Source: Gari tellinella (lineage: Eukaryota; Mollusca; Bivalvia; Cardiida; Psammobiidae). From it: a stretch of 64,000 bases of DNA. Positions within the stretch are counted from its first letter, which is position 1. Each line of letters opens with the position of its first letter. Position numbers and translations under genes: made by a program. The DNA is taken from positions 33,490,693 through 33,554,692 of the forward strand of contig OV277871.1 in assembly GCA_922989275.2 (NCBI GenBank), given 5' to 3'. Below, one piece after another: positions 31,971-43,869 of this stretch. The notes beneath the pieces were generated by a model. It was not told the origin of the DNA and did not search any database. It worked only from the letters and a program-made list of their open reading frames with translations.

Positions 31971-32231
31971 CAGGACTGCCATAAGTTGACATGACAAATC
32001 CTAAGATTACCAAATTTGCAGTTTTCAAGTGCGATTTTACGAATCGTACCTTTACCCCATCGCCTGTTTCTACATGTAGTTTTGTTGACATGTGGCTGCT
32101 TAAAGCAGACTGGAAGTAAAGCAGAATGCGCCTTAAGGCGCACTCTGCTTTATTTTCAGCCTGCTTTAAGCTACCATGTACTAGAAAAAAATCCGAAGAT
32201 TTAGGAAAAATCCGGAGAAATGGCAGCCCTG
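31971..32231 (-). mobile_element. Family F MITE, hAT-like ends
   Basis: Ends CAGGACTGCCATAAGTTGAC and AGAAATGGCAGCCCTG. The core is AAAGCAGACTGGAAGTAAAG..AGCCTGCTTTAAGC, i.e. the D-type module. An inverted partner at 52506-52758 shares ACGAATCGTACCTTT and AAATTTGCAGTTTTCAAGTG. CAGGGCTGCC ends suit hAT elements. Confidence 0.75.
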
Positions 32232-32275
32232 GATTCAACACAGGGACCTTCTGTTGAGTGGTCACTTAACCCATT

Positions 32276-32632
32276 CCCCAATATATATGCCTTTTATGCC
32301 TTGAAGTTATTCCTCCACTACAAAAAAGTTCCTTAACCAATTATCCCAATAGCATTTTCTAATTTTGAAATAAAGTGACTTACTTAAAGCAGGTTGAAAG
32401 TATAAGTATAATAATAATAGTAAAGACTTTATTTAACGAAAAGTATGGCAGAATGCACCAAATAGAGCACATTCTGCTTTACTTTCAGCCTGCTTTAAAT
32501 TATCATCTGTTTGAATATAGAAAATATTTCTTATGCTGCATATATTCCTGACTGAATAAATTGAAACTATTTTCTTTAGTGGAGGAATAAATTAAAGTCA
32601 TAAAAAGGCGTATTTATGGGGTAATGAGTAAG
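32276..32632. mobile_element. Family D MITE with internal insertion
   Basis: TTAACCCATTCCCCAATATA at the left, TTATGGGGTAATGAGTAA at the right. Near 32400-32445 a short insertion, (TAA)n followed by GACTTTATTTAACGAAAAGT, interrupts the left core arm. Confidence 0.75.
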
Positions 32633-32649
32633 GCGCATTCTGCTTTACT

Positions 32650-32840
32650 TTCAGCTAGAGCTGTGCATCGGCAGTTATTTCCTTCACGATTCCTATCCTG
32701 ATATTTCATTTTAACGACGATACATATCATGATACGTATTGCCTGTGAGAATAAAATGTGTATTGCAATACTTAAGTCGTGATACAATACCTATCATGAT
32801 ATAAAAAAAACCTTTTAAATATAAACACAACAATTGTTAG
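32650..32840. other. Possible hAT-type end
   Basis: TAGAGCTGTGCATCGGCA followed by repeated ATATCATGATACGTATTG-like words. CAGAGYTGTGCATCG termini are common in hAT elements, but the other end was not found. Confidence 0.3.
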
Positions 32841-32984
32841 TTTACAGCCACTCAGATTGTTTAAGGTGGTTTGACAGCGGGCGGCCCGCATCTCGAGTTC
32901 CGGAAATGCTGATGACTTTCACATGATCTTTTTCGGCATGTGTTTATAGTGAACATTTACACTGATAAACTTCAGTGTCTTCTT

Positions 32985-33060
32985 TGCTAGCGTAGTTGGT
33001 AGAGTGATTGACTAGCAATCCAAATATTCTAGGATCGAGTTCCATTCGCTACAAAAAATT
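32985..33060 (+). repeat. tRNA-like SINE head
   Basis: TAGTTGGTAGAGTG resembles a pol III A box and GGATCGAGTTCC a B box, 40 bp apart. The acceptor stem does not pair well, so a SINE head is likelier than a working tRNA gene. Confidence 0.4.
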
Positions 33061-33139
33061 TTTTACAATAAATTGTTTAGTCTCTAATGTAATGATGAAC
33101 AATATCAGATGCAAGTATAGTCAAGTGACAACTAAACTT

Positions 33140-33320
33140 TGTAAGGATGTATAGCCTATATGACAGATGGCAGCTTAACACATGACAAAAGTAATGCTAA
33201 ATGATAAAAATTAAAGGATATTTTATGCATTACTTTTGTCATGCATTAAGCAGTGATTTAACCTGTCTTTAAAGATCTACAGGCTACCGTATTCAGTGGT
33301 CCATTATTACAGGTTTTACT
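33140..33320. mobile_element. Family A-like hairpin MITE
   Basis: GGCAGCTTAACACATGACAA, AAGTAATGCTAAATG and the inverse CATTACTTTTGTCATGCATT. The right edge ATTACAGGTTTTACTTA is a worn A terminus. Confidence 0.5.
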
Positions 33321-33324
33321 TATG

Positions 33325-33440
33325 ATATTATTTAGGGCTTGCGCTAAATCATAAAATGTCAGTATTCTCATGTCTGACGTCACAATTTTTGCGCTTCTGC
33401 TGACGTAACGCTTTCGTGTGTAAACACTGAACTCGTCGTC
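33325..33440 (-). repeat. Dispersed repeat with CRE site, inverted copy
   Basis: Inverse of the repeat at 1-125. It retains one TGACGTCA (33375-33382) and has TGACGTAA at the second position. TTTCGTGTGTAAACACTGAA matches the other copy. Confidence 0.6.
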
Positions 33441-33955
33441 TACACCTTTTTAGCCACTGAGAGGAATGTAGAATCATAGGTAAGTTATCGGTTGTCTTAA
33501 TATTACAATGAAACTTGCTGTAATATATGTCCTTATAGATGTATAATAAATTCCTGGGTATCATGCCATGACCCACGAGGAAGTCTTATTAGTTTAATAA
33601 GCGACTCTAACAACAGATGTAGGATGAACTACGCTCGTATGAGGTTGTTCTATACTGTTCACAGTGATTGCCCATAAATCAGAATGTTTCATATGAACTT
33701 TCAAACAGTACCCTTATGAGACGCTGCAACTACGGTGTCTGATCAGAATATTCCCTGTTTGCTTATGTATTCTCTTGTTGACGAATTGGGCTAATCCATT
33801 AATTAAGGACTTAGATTAATGAAAATGAAATTGAAAGTAGAGACGAGGACGAGACTTGTGATATAAATGTATTGATACATTGTTTTGGAGTTTAAGTTGA
33901 CAGAAACCCTTTATATCACAGTATGTATAGGTTATTATCACTTACAAGTACGGCC
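33441..33955. other. No gene recognised
   Basis: A half-worn CAGACACCG-type hairpin lies near 33700-33765 (TTTCAAACAGTACCCTTATG..). No exon was recognised. Confidence 0.4.
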
Positions 33956-33961
33956 TTCAGC

Positions 33962-34130
33962 CCTTGCTGTACAAAAGTGTTTTATGGCGACGTGGTAGAG
34001 TGTATGACTGCGAACATGGCGACTCGGGTTCGATCCCAGGTTTGAGGGGATATGTTTCTTTCTATGAACACCAAGTTACATTTGACGACCAATGTAGGGT
34101 AGTATGAAACTCACAGAGAGTACAAATATA
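33962..34130 (+). repeat. tRNA-derived SINE
   Basis: GGCGACGTGGTAGAGTG (A box) and GGGTTCGATCCC (B box) about 45 bp apart, followed by a tRNA-unrelated part and a (TA)n stretch at 34124-34143. Head plus tail fit a tRNA-derived SINE. Confidence 0.55.
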
Positions 34131-34254
34131 TATATATATATATAAAGATAAACTCTTGGAGTGTTCATTAATTAAGAATTCGGGACCAATTCTGTGTAGA
34201 GAAGGGTGTGTAGCCGGGTTGAGTTTATAATTGAACAGTGAGAGATTTATGTCA

Positions 34255-34915
34255 GCGGCCTGAATAGCTCAGAACGGAGAGCCCTCGATCCGAAATGTTT
34301 GAGCCAAGGTCTGGATGCACATTGTTTCTCACCAGATCTATGTTACATTTGCACAGTGCGGGAGGTTGCGTGTTCAAACAAAAAAACAGCGCTCCCTCTC
34401 TACAACGACATCCAGTGGGAGACACAGAATGTGTCCGTTGTTCGGAGGGAGTCGTTATAGGGAGGAACATTGATTTCATTTGAAAACAGCTTGAATCCAG
34501 ATCAGACGCCGCGTTACGCGGCGTCTGATCTGGATTCAAGCTGTTTGTCACTCGTTATTCATGAAGTTTTTATCTGTCGAATTGTCCTTTTATGTAAATT
34601 TGAGAAAAACAACAGACGATAATTTTAAGCAGACAACATGTCAGCCGTGAATAGGTTGGACATATTTGTCCTGTTTAGGGAACAGCAGCAAGTGTCGTTG
34701 AAAGGACATGGTAGGGAGGGAGCGCTGTACTTATAAATTGGTAGTAATGGCTTCCCTCCTTGGCGCTCAGGATTTCGGGTTAGCATTATGACTGGTTCGT
34801 CGGTGTCGGGATAAAGTCACCGTCCAGGTCCAGTCTCTAATGTACCCCATACGTGCCTCTGCTAGTAATACTCGAAAGAGGTGTAAAGCAGTATCAAAAG
34901 ACAAACAAACATGGG
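34255..34915 (+). mobile_element. tRNA-derived SINE split by a C element
   Basis: The head TGAATAGCTCAGAACGGAGA (A box) and GGAGGTTGCGTGTTCAAAC (B-box area) lie left of 34386. The body GGCTTCCCTCCTTGGCGC, GACTGGTTCGTCGGTGTCGG, CCCATACGTGCCTCTGC and the tail AAAGACAAACAAAC lie right of 34729. I know this body as a widespread molluscan SINE. Confidence 0.6.
34386..34729 (-). mobile_element. Family C MITE inside a SINE
   Basis: ACAGCGCTCCCTCTCTACAA at the left, GGTAGGGAGGGAGCGCTGTA at the right. The core CAGATCAGACGCCGCGTTAC with its perfect inverse is the best-preserved hairpin of the family. Confidence 0.85.
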
Positions 34916-37337
34916 TCCAATTAGCCCATAGATGGCAGACACTGATATTAACAAACATCAACCTGCCTGCCTTTGTCCAAAAACCTTAGCAGTGCTTATA
35001 ACTTTTGCACTGCTGAGCTCGTGGCTTTAATAGTTGGTGTGTGCCATGTATTTGTCAATACCAAAAGTATGGAAATCCTTGCATGTTGACAAAATCTCAT
35101 GTCACTTCAGTGTACATAGTATAGAATACTACGGAGACATAAATATCCTAATATTATAACATGAATTTAATTTATGGCACGGGGCTTAGACCTTGATGCA
35201 TTTAAAATCATTGTCATTGTCATATATACTTACATGGAAAGCCTTGCAATATGAAAGAATTCTCATTTCACCTCAATGTAAGTAGTACAGCATACTATAG
35301 GGACTTGGAAATATTTACATAATGACAGGAATATTATGTTACATAAAGGAACATACTATAAAACACTATAGTGTCACGGACATTCTGGCAACATGACAGG
35401 AATCCCATGTCACTTCAAAGTAAATGATGTAGAATACTATAGTAACATGGAAATATTTGCAATATTACAGGAACTTAATGTCAACTCAGTGTTCATAGTA
35501 TAGACTACTTTGGTGACATATACTCCATGCAAAATAAATGGAATCTAACGTCAATTCAAGGGAACAAAGTATAAAATACTTTCGGAACAAAGAAATCCAT
35601 ATATAATGACAGGAAACTCATAGCATCAACGGGAACATGGTATAGAATACTATAGTAACATAGAAATTATTGCAATATGACAGGAATCTTATGTCAGTTA
35701 AATGAACATAGTCGAGCATACTTTAGGGACATCGGACTCCTTGCATTATGACCTTCAGCAGTGTATATTGTAAATAATTATTTAATGGCATGGACATCCT
35801 TGCATTTTTACAGTAATCTAATGTCAACTCAGTCTACATAGTATATAATACTATAATGGCCTAAATATACTTGCATTATAACAGGCATTTGATGTCACCT
35901 CAGTCAACATAGTATAGGAAACAACAGTGACATAGAAATCCTTACTTTATGACAGGAATCTCATGTCACCGAAATGAACATGGTATAGAATCCTATAGTA
36001 ACATGGAAATCAACGCATTATGACATGACTTTCATGTTACCAATGTGTACATAGTATAGAATACTATAGTGACATGTAAATTCATGCATTAAGACAGGAA
36101 TTTGATGTCACTTCAGTGAACTTACTATAGAAAACTATATTGATATGGAAATACTTGCATTGTAACAGGAATTTGATGTCAACTTAGTGTACATGGTATA
36201 TAGAATTCAACAGTGATATTAAAATCTTTATAATTTGACAGGACTCTCATGTAACATTAATGGACATGTTATAGAATACTATAAGGACATGGGCAGCCAT
36301 GCATTATAACAGGAATCTCATGTCACCTCAGTGTACTTAGTTTAGAATACTATAGTGGCATGGAAATACAGGCAATATGACAGGAATCTCATGTCACCTC
36401 GGTGTACATAGTATAGAATATTATAGGCACATGGACATACAGGCATTATGACAGGAATATCATGTCAACTTAGTGTACAGAGTATAGCAAACTATAGTGA
36501 CATGGAAATACAGGCATTATGACAGGAATCTCATGTCACCTCAGTGTACATAGTATAGAATACTATAGTGAAATGGAAATAAAGGCATTATGACAGGAAT
36601 CTCATGTCACCTCAGTGTACATAGTATAGAATACTATAGTGACATGGAAATACTTGTATAATGACAGGAATCTCATATCACCTCAGTGTACGAGATAGTA
36701 TAGAACACTATAGTGAAATGGAAAAACAGACATTATGACAGTAATCTCATGTCACCTCAGTGTGCACAGTATTGAATACTAGAGTGACATGGAAATACAG
36801 GCATTGTGACAGGAATCCCATGTCACCTCCGTGTACATTATATAGAATACTATAGTTATATGGAAATACTTGTATAATGACAGGAATATCATGTTACCTC
36901 AGTGTACATAGTATAGAATACTATAGTGACATGTAAATACAGACATTATGACAGGAATCTTATGCTACCCCAGTGTACAAAGTATAGAATGCTATAGAAG
37001 CATGGAAATACAGGCATTATGACAGGAATCTCATGTCACCTAAGTGTACATAGTATAGCATACTATAGTGAAATGGAAATAAAGGCATTATGACAGGAAT
37101 CTCATGTCATCTCAGTGTACATAGTATAGAATACTATAGTGACATGGAAATACTTGTATAATGACAGGAATCTCATGTCACCTCAGTGAACATAGAATTG
37201 AATACTAGAGTGACATGGAAATACAGGCATTATGACAGGAATCTCATGTCATCTCAGTGTACATAGTGAAGAATACTATAGTGAAATTGAAATACTTGTA
37301 TAATGACAGGAGTCTCATGTCACCTCCGTGTACATAG

Positions 37338-37897
37338 TACAGTGGAAAATACGCTATTCCTACCCACTCTACGCGTTTCTTACGCGTTCGTTAACCGTTC
37401 ACTATGCGTTTAATATCCGTTTCGTTAAACGCCTTTCCTAGGCGTTTCGTTACGCGTTTATTTACGCGTTTAAAAGAGCCCGGATGAAAGGGGCATCACT
37501 TAGCCGACGGACCCCCTAGCTTCAGCGGTTTACACATCAACTTTATGACATGTTTATTACAGAACATTAGGTGGTATCGCCGATAACATTGCTATCTTTA
37601 ATTGGAAATACACTGTTAATCCCCCGATATCTGAGTGGCATATATAGGCGGGTTACCTAAATAGATTGGTTACAGGCTGGAGGTCAGTGCCTGTCGATAA
37701 GATCCGAAATCTCCGCGTGAAACGGATACCTGAAGCACCAATCGCAGCATCTATGGTATAATCGTTTATTAACGCGTTTAAACGGGTTAAGATCGTTCGG
37801 CGTTAACAGTTCGTTAAGCGTTCGTTAACCGTTCACTATGCGTTTCTTACGCATAGATTAACGCGTAAATGGGTAGGAATAGCGTATTTACACTGTA
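37338..37897. mobile_element. Family M element in the 71-bp array
   Basis: Inverted ends TACAGTGGAAAATACGCTAT and AATAGCGTATTTACACTGTA. Subterminal CGTTCGTTAACCGTTCACTA and AACGCGTTTA words. Taking it out with one TA restores the array unit CATAGTATAGAATAC exactly. The ends resemble family B (CAGTGGARAAT), but the core is a different, 250-bp unique sequence without a hairpin. Confidence 0.9.
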
Positions 37898-38682
37898 TAG
37901 AATACTATAGTGACATAGAAAAACTTGTATAATGACAGGAATTTCATGTCACCTCAGTGAACATAGTATTGAATACTAGAGTGATATGGAAATACAGGCA
38001 TTATGACAGGAATCTCATGTCATCTCAGTGTATATAGTAAATTATACTATAGTGAAATGGAAATACTTGTATAATGACAGGAGTCTCATGTCACCTCCGT
38101 GTACATAGTATAGAATGCTATAGTGACATAGACATACAGGTATAATGACAGGAATCTCATGTCACCTCCGTGTACATAGTTTATAATACTAAAGTTACAT
38201 GGACGTACTTGTATAATGACAGGTATCTCATGTCATCTCCGTTTACATAATTTAGAATACTATAGTGACATGTACATACAGGCATTATGACAGGAATCTT
38301 ATGATACCTTAGTGTACATAGTATAGAATACTATAGTGACATGGAAATACTTGTTTTATGACAGGAATCTCATGTCGCCTCCGTTTACATAGTGTAGAAT
38401 ACTGTAGTGACTTGAAAATACTTGTATAATAACAGGAATCTCATGTCACATCAGTGAACATAGTATAGAATACTAAAGTGGCATGGATATACGAGTATGA
38501 TGACAGGAATCTCATGGCATCTCCGTGTACATAGTATTAAATATTTTAGTGACATGGACATACATGTACAAGCATTATTACAGAATCCTCATGTCACCTC
38601 CGTGTACATAGTATAGAATACTATAGTGACATGGAAATACTTGTATAATGACAGGAATCGCATGCCACCTTAGTGTATATTA

Positions 38683-40027
38683 TATAAATATTAGATGGCA
38701 GTTTGCGTGACATTCAAATTGTCAACCCGAGAAACAGCATGTCACCCCGAGGCGTAGCCGAGGGTGACATTCTTGTTTTCGAGGGTTGACAATTTGAATG
38801 TCACGCAAACGGACATCTAATATTTATTTTATTACACCGAGCTTATAAACCGTGGCTTTGGAATCGTTTTATTCGTCTTTTATAAAATGTGTTGTGAACA
38901 CCAATTTAGCGCGGACATGTACATAACGCGGGAAATGACGTCGCCGTCTTACGACGTCACATTGTTTATAATTATATTACAAGTAAACAAAGAAGAACGT
39001 TATGATAAGTAAATTGAAGAAACAGCGTCTTTACATTGTCAAGGTGGCAAATATCCTCTTCCGAAATTATGGCAAATCGTTAAGGAATGGACAAAAGGAA
39101 GCAACTTGTACAGAAAATGCCAAAAGTTGATTATAAGTTACCACTCTTTAAAACGTTCCAATGTATCCAATAGCGATTGGCATGTCAAGGCTGACAGTAC
39201 GTTTTCGGACGTAGTAAAAAAGTAATGTCCTTTAGAATGACGTCACAAAAAGAATATCATAAAGAGTGACAGTATAGATGTAAAAGACATGCAAAATGTT
39301 AACTGTAGGTCTATGGGAATTTAACATTGTAACTCAAAGCGAGGTGTAATAATATATAAATATTAGATGACAGTGTGCGTGACATTCAAATGGTCAACAC
39401 GAGAAACAGAATGTCACCCGAGGCGTAGCCGAGGATGACATTGTTGTTTTCGAGGGTTGATAATTTGAATGTCACGCCAACTGACATCTTATATTTATTT
39501 TATTACACCGAGCTTATCAACCCTGGCTTTGGAATCGTTTTATTCGTATCTTATATAATGTGTTGTGAATACCAATTTATCGCGAACATGTACGTAACTT
39601 GGGAAATGACGTCGCCGTCTTAAGACGTCACATTGTTTATAATTATATTACTAGAAAGAAAGAAGAACGTTATGATAAGTAAATTGAAGAAACAGCGTCT
39701 TTACATTGTCTAGGTGGCAACTATCCTCTTCTGAAATTGTGGCAAATCGTTAAGGAATGGACAAAAGGAAGCAACTTGTACAGAACATGCCAAAAGTTGA
39801 TTAGAATTTACCACTTTTTAAATCGTTCTATTATCGCCCAAAGCGAATTCATGTCAATGCTGACAGTATTTTTTAGAACGGAGAAAAAAGTAATGTCCTT
39901 TAGAGTGACGTCACAAAAAGAATATCATAAAGAGTGACAGTATATTTTGGATAGATGTAAAAGACATGCAAAATGTTAACTGTAGGTCTATGGGAAATTA
40001 ACGTTGTAACTCAAAGCGAGGTGTAAT
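38683..40027. mobile_element. Dimer of a 668-bp element
   Basis: Two tandem copies (from about 38683 and 39351). Each has a hairpin part (GTGACATTCAAATTGTCAAC with inverse, and CACCCCGAGGCGTAGCCGAG) and a core from TTATTACACCGAGCTTA to AAAGCGAGGTGTAATAA. A frame of about 65 codons (KLWQIVKEWTKGSNLY..) is open in both but has different ends, so coding is doubtful. Inserted in the forward array. Confidence 0.8.
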
Positions 40028-41937
40028 AAATATAGAATACTATAGTGACATGGAAATACAGGCATTATGACAAGAATCTCATGTCACCTCAGTGTACCTA
40101 GTATTGAACACTACAGTGACAAGGAAATACAGGCATTGTGACAGAAATCTCATGTCACATCAGGGTACATGGTATAGCATACTAAAGTGACATGGAAATT
40201 CAGACATTATGACAAGAATCTCATGTCACCTCAATGTACGTAGTATAGAATACTATAGTGACATCGAAATACAGGCATTATGACAGAAATCTCATGTCAT
40301 CTCAGTATAAATAGTATAGCATACTATAGTGACATAGAAATACAGGCAGTGTAACAGTAATATCAGATCACTACAGTGTACAAAATATAGAATACTATAG
40401 TGAATGGAATTACTTGTATTATGACAGGAATCTCATGTCACCTCAGTGTACATAATATAGAATACTACAGTGACACGGACATACATGAATTATGACAGGA
40501 ATCTCATGTCACATCAGTGTACTTAATATCAAATACTATAATGACATGTAAATACATGCATTATGACATTATTCGCATGTCACCTCAGTGTACATAGTAT
40601 ATAATACTATAGTGACATGGAAATGTAGGCATTATTACAGGAATCTTGTGTTACATCCGTGTACATATTATAGAATACTATAGTGACATGGAACAACTTG
40701 TTTAATGACTTAAATCTCTTGTCACATCAGTATCATAATATAGAACACTATAGTGACAGGAAAATACTTGCATTATGACAGTAATCTCATGTTACCTCAG
40801 TGTATTTAATATAGAATACTAAAGTGACATGAAAATTCAGACATTATAACAGTTATCTCATGTCACCTCAGTATACATAGTATATCATATTACAGTGACA
40901 TAGACATACAGGCATTACGACAGGAATATCATGTCACCTTAGTAGACATAGTATAGAATACTACAGTGACATGGAAAAATACAGGCATTATGACAGGAAT
41001 ACCATGTCCTCTCAGTTTACTTTCTATAGATTACTATAGTGACATGGACATACAGACATTATGACAGGAATACCATGTCACATCGGTGTACGTGGTATAG
41101 AATACTATAGTGAATTGGCAATACTTGTATTACGACAGTAATCTAATGTCACCTCAGTGTACATAGTATATAATACTATAGTCACATGGAAAGATAGGCA
41201 TTATGACAGTTATATCATGTCACCTCAGTGTACATACATGTAAAATAGATACTAAAGTGTACATAGGAATACTGGTATTTTGAAAAGAATCTCTTGTCAC
41301 CTCAGTGTACGTGGAATAGAATGCTATAGTGACATAAAAAGTGCTTGTATTATGGCAGAAATCTCATGTCACCTCAGTGTGCATAATATAGAATACTATA
41401 GTGGCATGGAAAAACAGACATTATTTCAGGAATCCCATGTCACCTCAGTGTATCTAATATAGACACTCTAGTGACATAAAAATACTTGCATTATGACAGG
41501 AAGCTCATGTTACCTCAGTGTACATAATATAGAATACTAAAGTGGCATGGAAATACAGGCATTATGACAGTTATGGCATGCCATCTCCGTATATATAGTA
41601 TAGAATACTATAGTGAAATTGAGACAGCAATCTCATGTCATCTTAGTATAAATATTATGGAATACTTCAGTGACATGGAAATACAGGCATTATGACAAGA
41701 ATCTCATGTCACCTCAATGTACGTGGTATAGAATACTATGGTGACATGGAAATACAGGCATTATGACAGGCATCTCATATCACCTCAGTGTAAATAGTAT
41801 AGAATACTACAATGACATGGAAAAACAAACATTATAACAGAAATAGCATGTCACCTCAGTGTACGTGGTATTGAATACTATAATGACATGGAAATCCATG
41901 CGTTTTGACACTTATCTCATGTCCATATTATGTTTAA

Positions 41938-42122
41938 CTAGATGCCATGAATGCCCAGTCATTATGCAAGGATTTTAAGTTATCGTAGTACTTAACATGT
42001 TCATTGAAGAGACTTTAAACTGCTATCCATAGCATGTACACTTATGTGCCATTAACATGTTTAGGAAATAGTTATGTATTGTCAAAGGTTTTCCTATCTT
42101 AATTGTGATGTAATAATTTTAG
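41938..42122. other. Inner edge of the forward arm
   Basis: Sequence between the array and the CARF-like remnant. It contains scattered array-like words (ATAGCATGTACACTTATG) but no clear units. Confidence 0.4.
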
Positions 42123-43790
42123 GAAATGGGGACCAGCACAACATCAAAAGGAAACGGTTGCATGTACAGGACACACGGAAAGTCGGGTGCATGGCAAGAC
42201 TACATATCCGTTACATAACAAGGTACATATATTCAGGAATTACTGATATGATTGAACATTTTTTCAAAAGGAGTTAAGATTATTTTCTATATTTACAACG
42301 TCAGGAGTTGATTTTTCAAAGTTTCACAGGGTTTTAATGTCATTTTAATCGTTGTGGCGGACTTTACTTGTTTATATACCCACCTTTAAAGGTGGTCGTA
42401 CAAGTATATTGGCGTTGCATGTCCGTCCGTCCGTGAATACGATCGTCCATTCGAGCGCACGAAAGGTCCTTTGTTGGGTAGGGAGAACAATAGATTCCAT
42501 TCATTCCGTGATTGCCCTATTGTTATTGTTGGGTATTTTAGTGTACTGTTGGGTATTTTAAACAAAACATATACCCAACAAATGTCCAACTGTGAGAACG
42601 TCCGTTCGTTCGTCCATCCGTTCGTTTGTCCGGAGTTTTTCCAGAAAACTATCCAGGGGTTATTAATGAAACTTCACACAACTCTTATATGCATCACAAG
42701 ATCTTAAGCTGAGTTGAGTTTGAGGTTCATTTAAATTTTCGTTTCAGAGTAATATGTCATTGGTGTACTCAAATATGCTATAAAACGCTTGTCCGGAGTT
42801 TTTCCGAAAATCAATCAAAAGGATATTAATGAAACTTCACACAAATGTTATATGCATTAAGATCTGAAGCTGAGTCTAGTTTGATGTTCATTAGAATTTT
42901 CTTGACAGAGTTATGTGCCCTTGATGTACTAAAGTATGCTTTAAAAAGCTTGTCCGGTTTTTTTCGGGAAAACTATACAAAGGATATTAATGAAACTTCA
43001 CACAAATGTTAAATGCATGGAGATCTTAAGCTGAGTCCAGTTTGAGGTTCATTCAAATGTTCGTTATAGGGCCCTTTTCTTTTACAAAATGTATACTATC
43101 TGGTTTTCGTGGTTGTTTTCAGGTACGAGAAATACTATGTTCCGGACAATACTTGAAGATACTTGAAGAAAGAGAAGACAGTATAAACTAGATACACCGT
43201 GTCAGGAATTAAAGACAGGGAATTTGAAAGCAAAGGATATCATTTTTGTCCGACTGCCGATGAAAGAATGCCATAACTGATAAAAGTGCCTTTTCCAACA
43301 GAATGCATCAAAAATGCAGGGGGAAGGTTTTCTCTCATGTAAGAATGGGAATAACATCTGTCCCGTACATTAAGAAGGTATTAGATAGTTTTGTAGAAAA
43401 ACAACTTGACCACAGAATTTAATATCAAGTCATCAGCGTATGATATCACCCAACCAACCGCGACATACGAAATGCTGTCCACAAAGCTCTTGTAGCAGGC
43501 CAATACTCAGGGTTCGATCAAAAATATCTTGAGTTCAAAACAAATGAGTGGAAGAAGGCTCATCCGTATAACCATTTCTTTATAATCAATGTACTGGTGA
43601 TACGGTAAGGGGAGCGCACAACTTAAAGAAAGCAGAAAAGGGTTTTTATATCAGAAGAAGACGATGACGAAGGCGATGAAAATGATGAAGACGTATAGAA
43701 TGATAAAACAAGTTTTTTGTGGGTGCATCAAATTGAAGAACTGTCATTGTTACCTGGATTTCTTCAAAAGAGTTAAGTGGTAACTGGTGT
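42123..43790 (+). pseudogene. Decayed CARF/ALS2CR8-domain gene
   Basis: The first exon piece, 42123-42222, has acceptor TAATAATTTTAG and donor AAG|GTACAT. It encodes IKRKRLHVQDTRKVGCMARL, HIRYITR; R-K-x-G-C-x-A-x-x-x-I-R is typical of the calcium-responsive transcription factor (ALS2CR8) family. The second piece starts at 43123 (acceptor GTTGTTTTCAG) and meets a stop after YEKYYVPDNT. Further pieces in shifting frames are PTNRDIRNAVHKALVAGQ (about 43457), FDQKYLEFKTNEWKKAHPYN, an acidic SEEDDDEGDENDEDV, and FLWVHQIEELSLLPG (about 43715), all in the family's order. Stops and frameshifts make it a pseudogene. It lies in the centre of the inverted 71-bp arrays. Confidence 0.6.
42345..43080 (+). 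repeat. Mollusc repeat with 162-bp tandem units
   Basis: GTGGTCGTACAAGTATATTG and GTCCGTCCGTCCG-type words mark the left part. From 42626, nearly three units of 162 bp follow (GTCCGGAGTTTTTCC at about 42629, 42791 and 42953; GGATATTAATGAAACTTCAC; GATCTTAAGCTGAGTCCAGT). It lies in what would be an intron of the CARF-like remnant. Confidence 0.8.
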
Positions 43791-43869
43791 CAAAATATGC
43801 CACCATAGACGAAGTCTTTTATTTTCTAATTTTGATTCTGGGAATAAGAAAATAAAGTTCTGTTAGTTT

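Larger units (their letters stand above)
35050..41937 (+). repeat. 71-bp tandem array, forward arm
   Basis: Unit: ACATAGTATAGAATACTATA, GTGACATGGAAATACAGGCA, TTATGACAGGAATCTCATGT, CACCTCAGTGT. About 70 units by length after subtracting inserts. Units near 36.4-38.7 kb are the most alike and those near 35.1-36.2 kb the most diverged, as expected for an array kept uniform from the middle. Inserts: 37338-37897 and 38683-40027. The same unit runs backward at 44870-52782. Confidence 0.95.

Noticed and set aside
32985..33060. Functional tRNA gene
   Set aside because: A- and B-box-like words exist, but the acceptor stem does not pair and the anticodon loop has the wrong size.
39737..39937. 66-codon frame as a gene
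   Set aside because: Present in both halves of the dimeric element, but with different ends and shifted frames; no recognisable domain.
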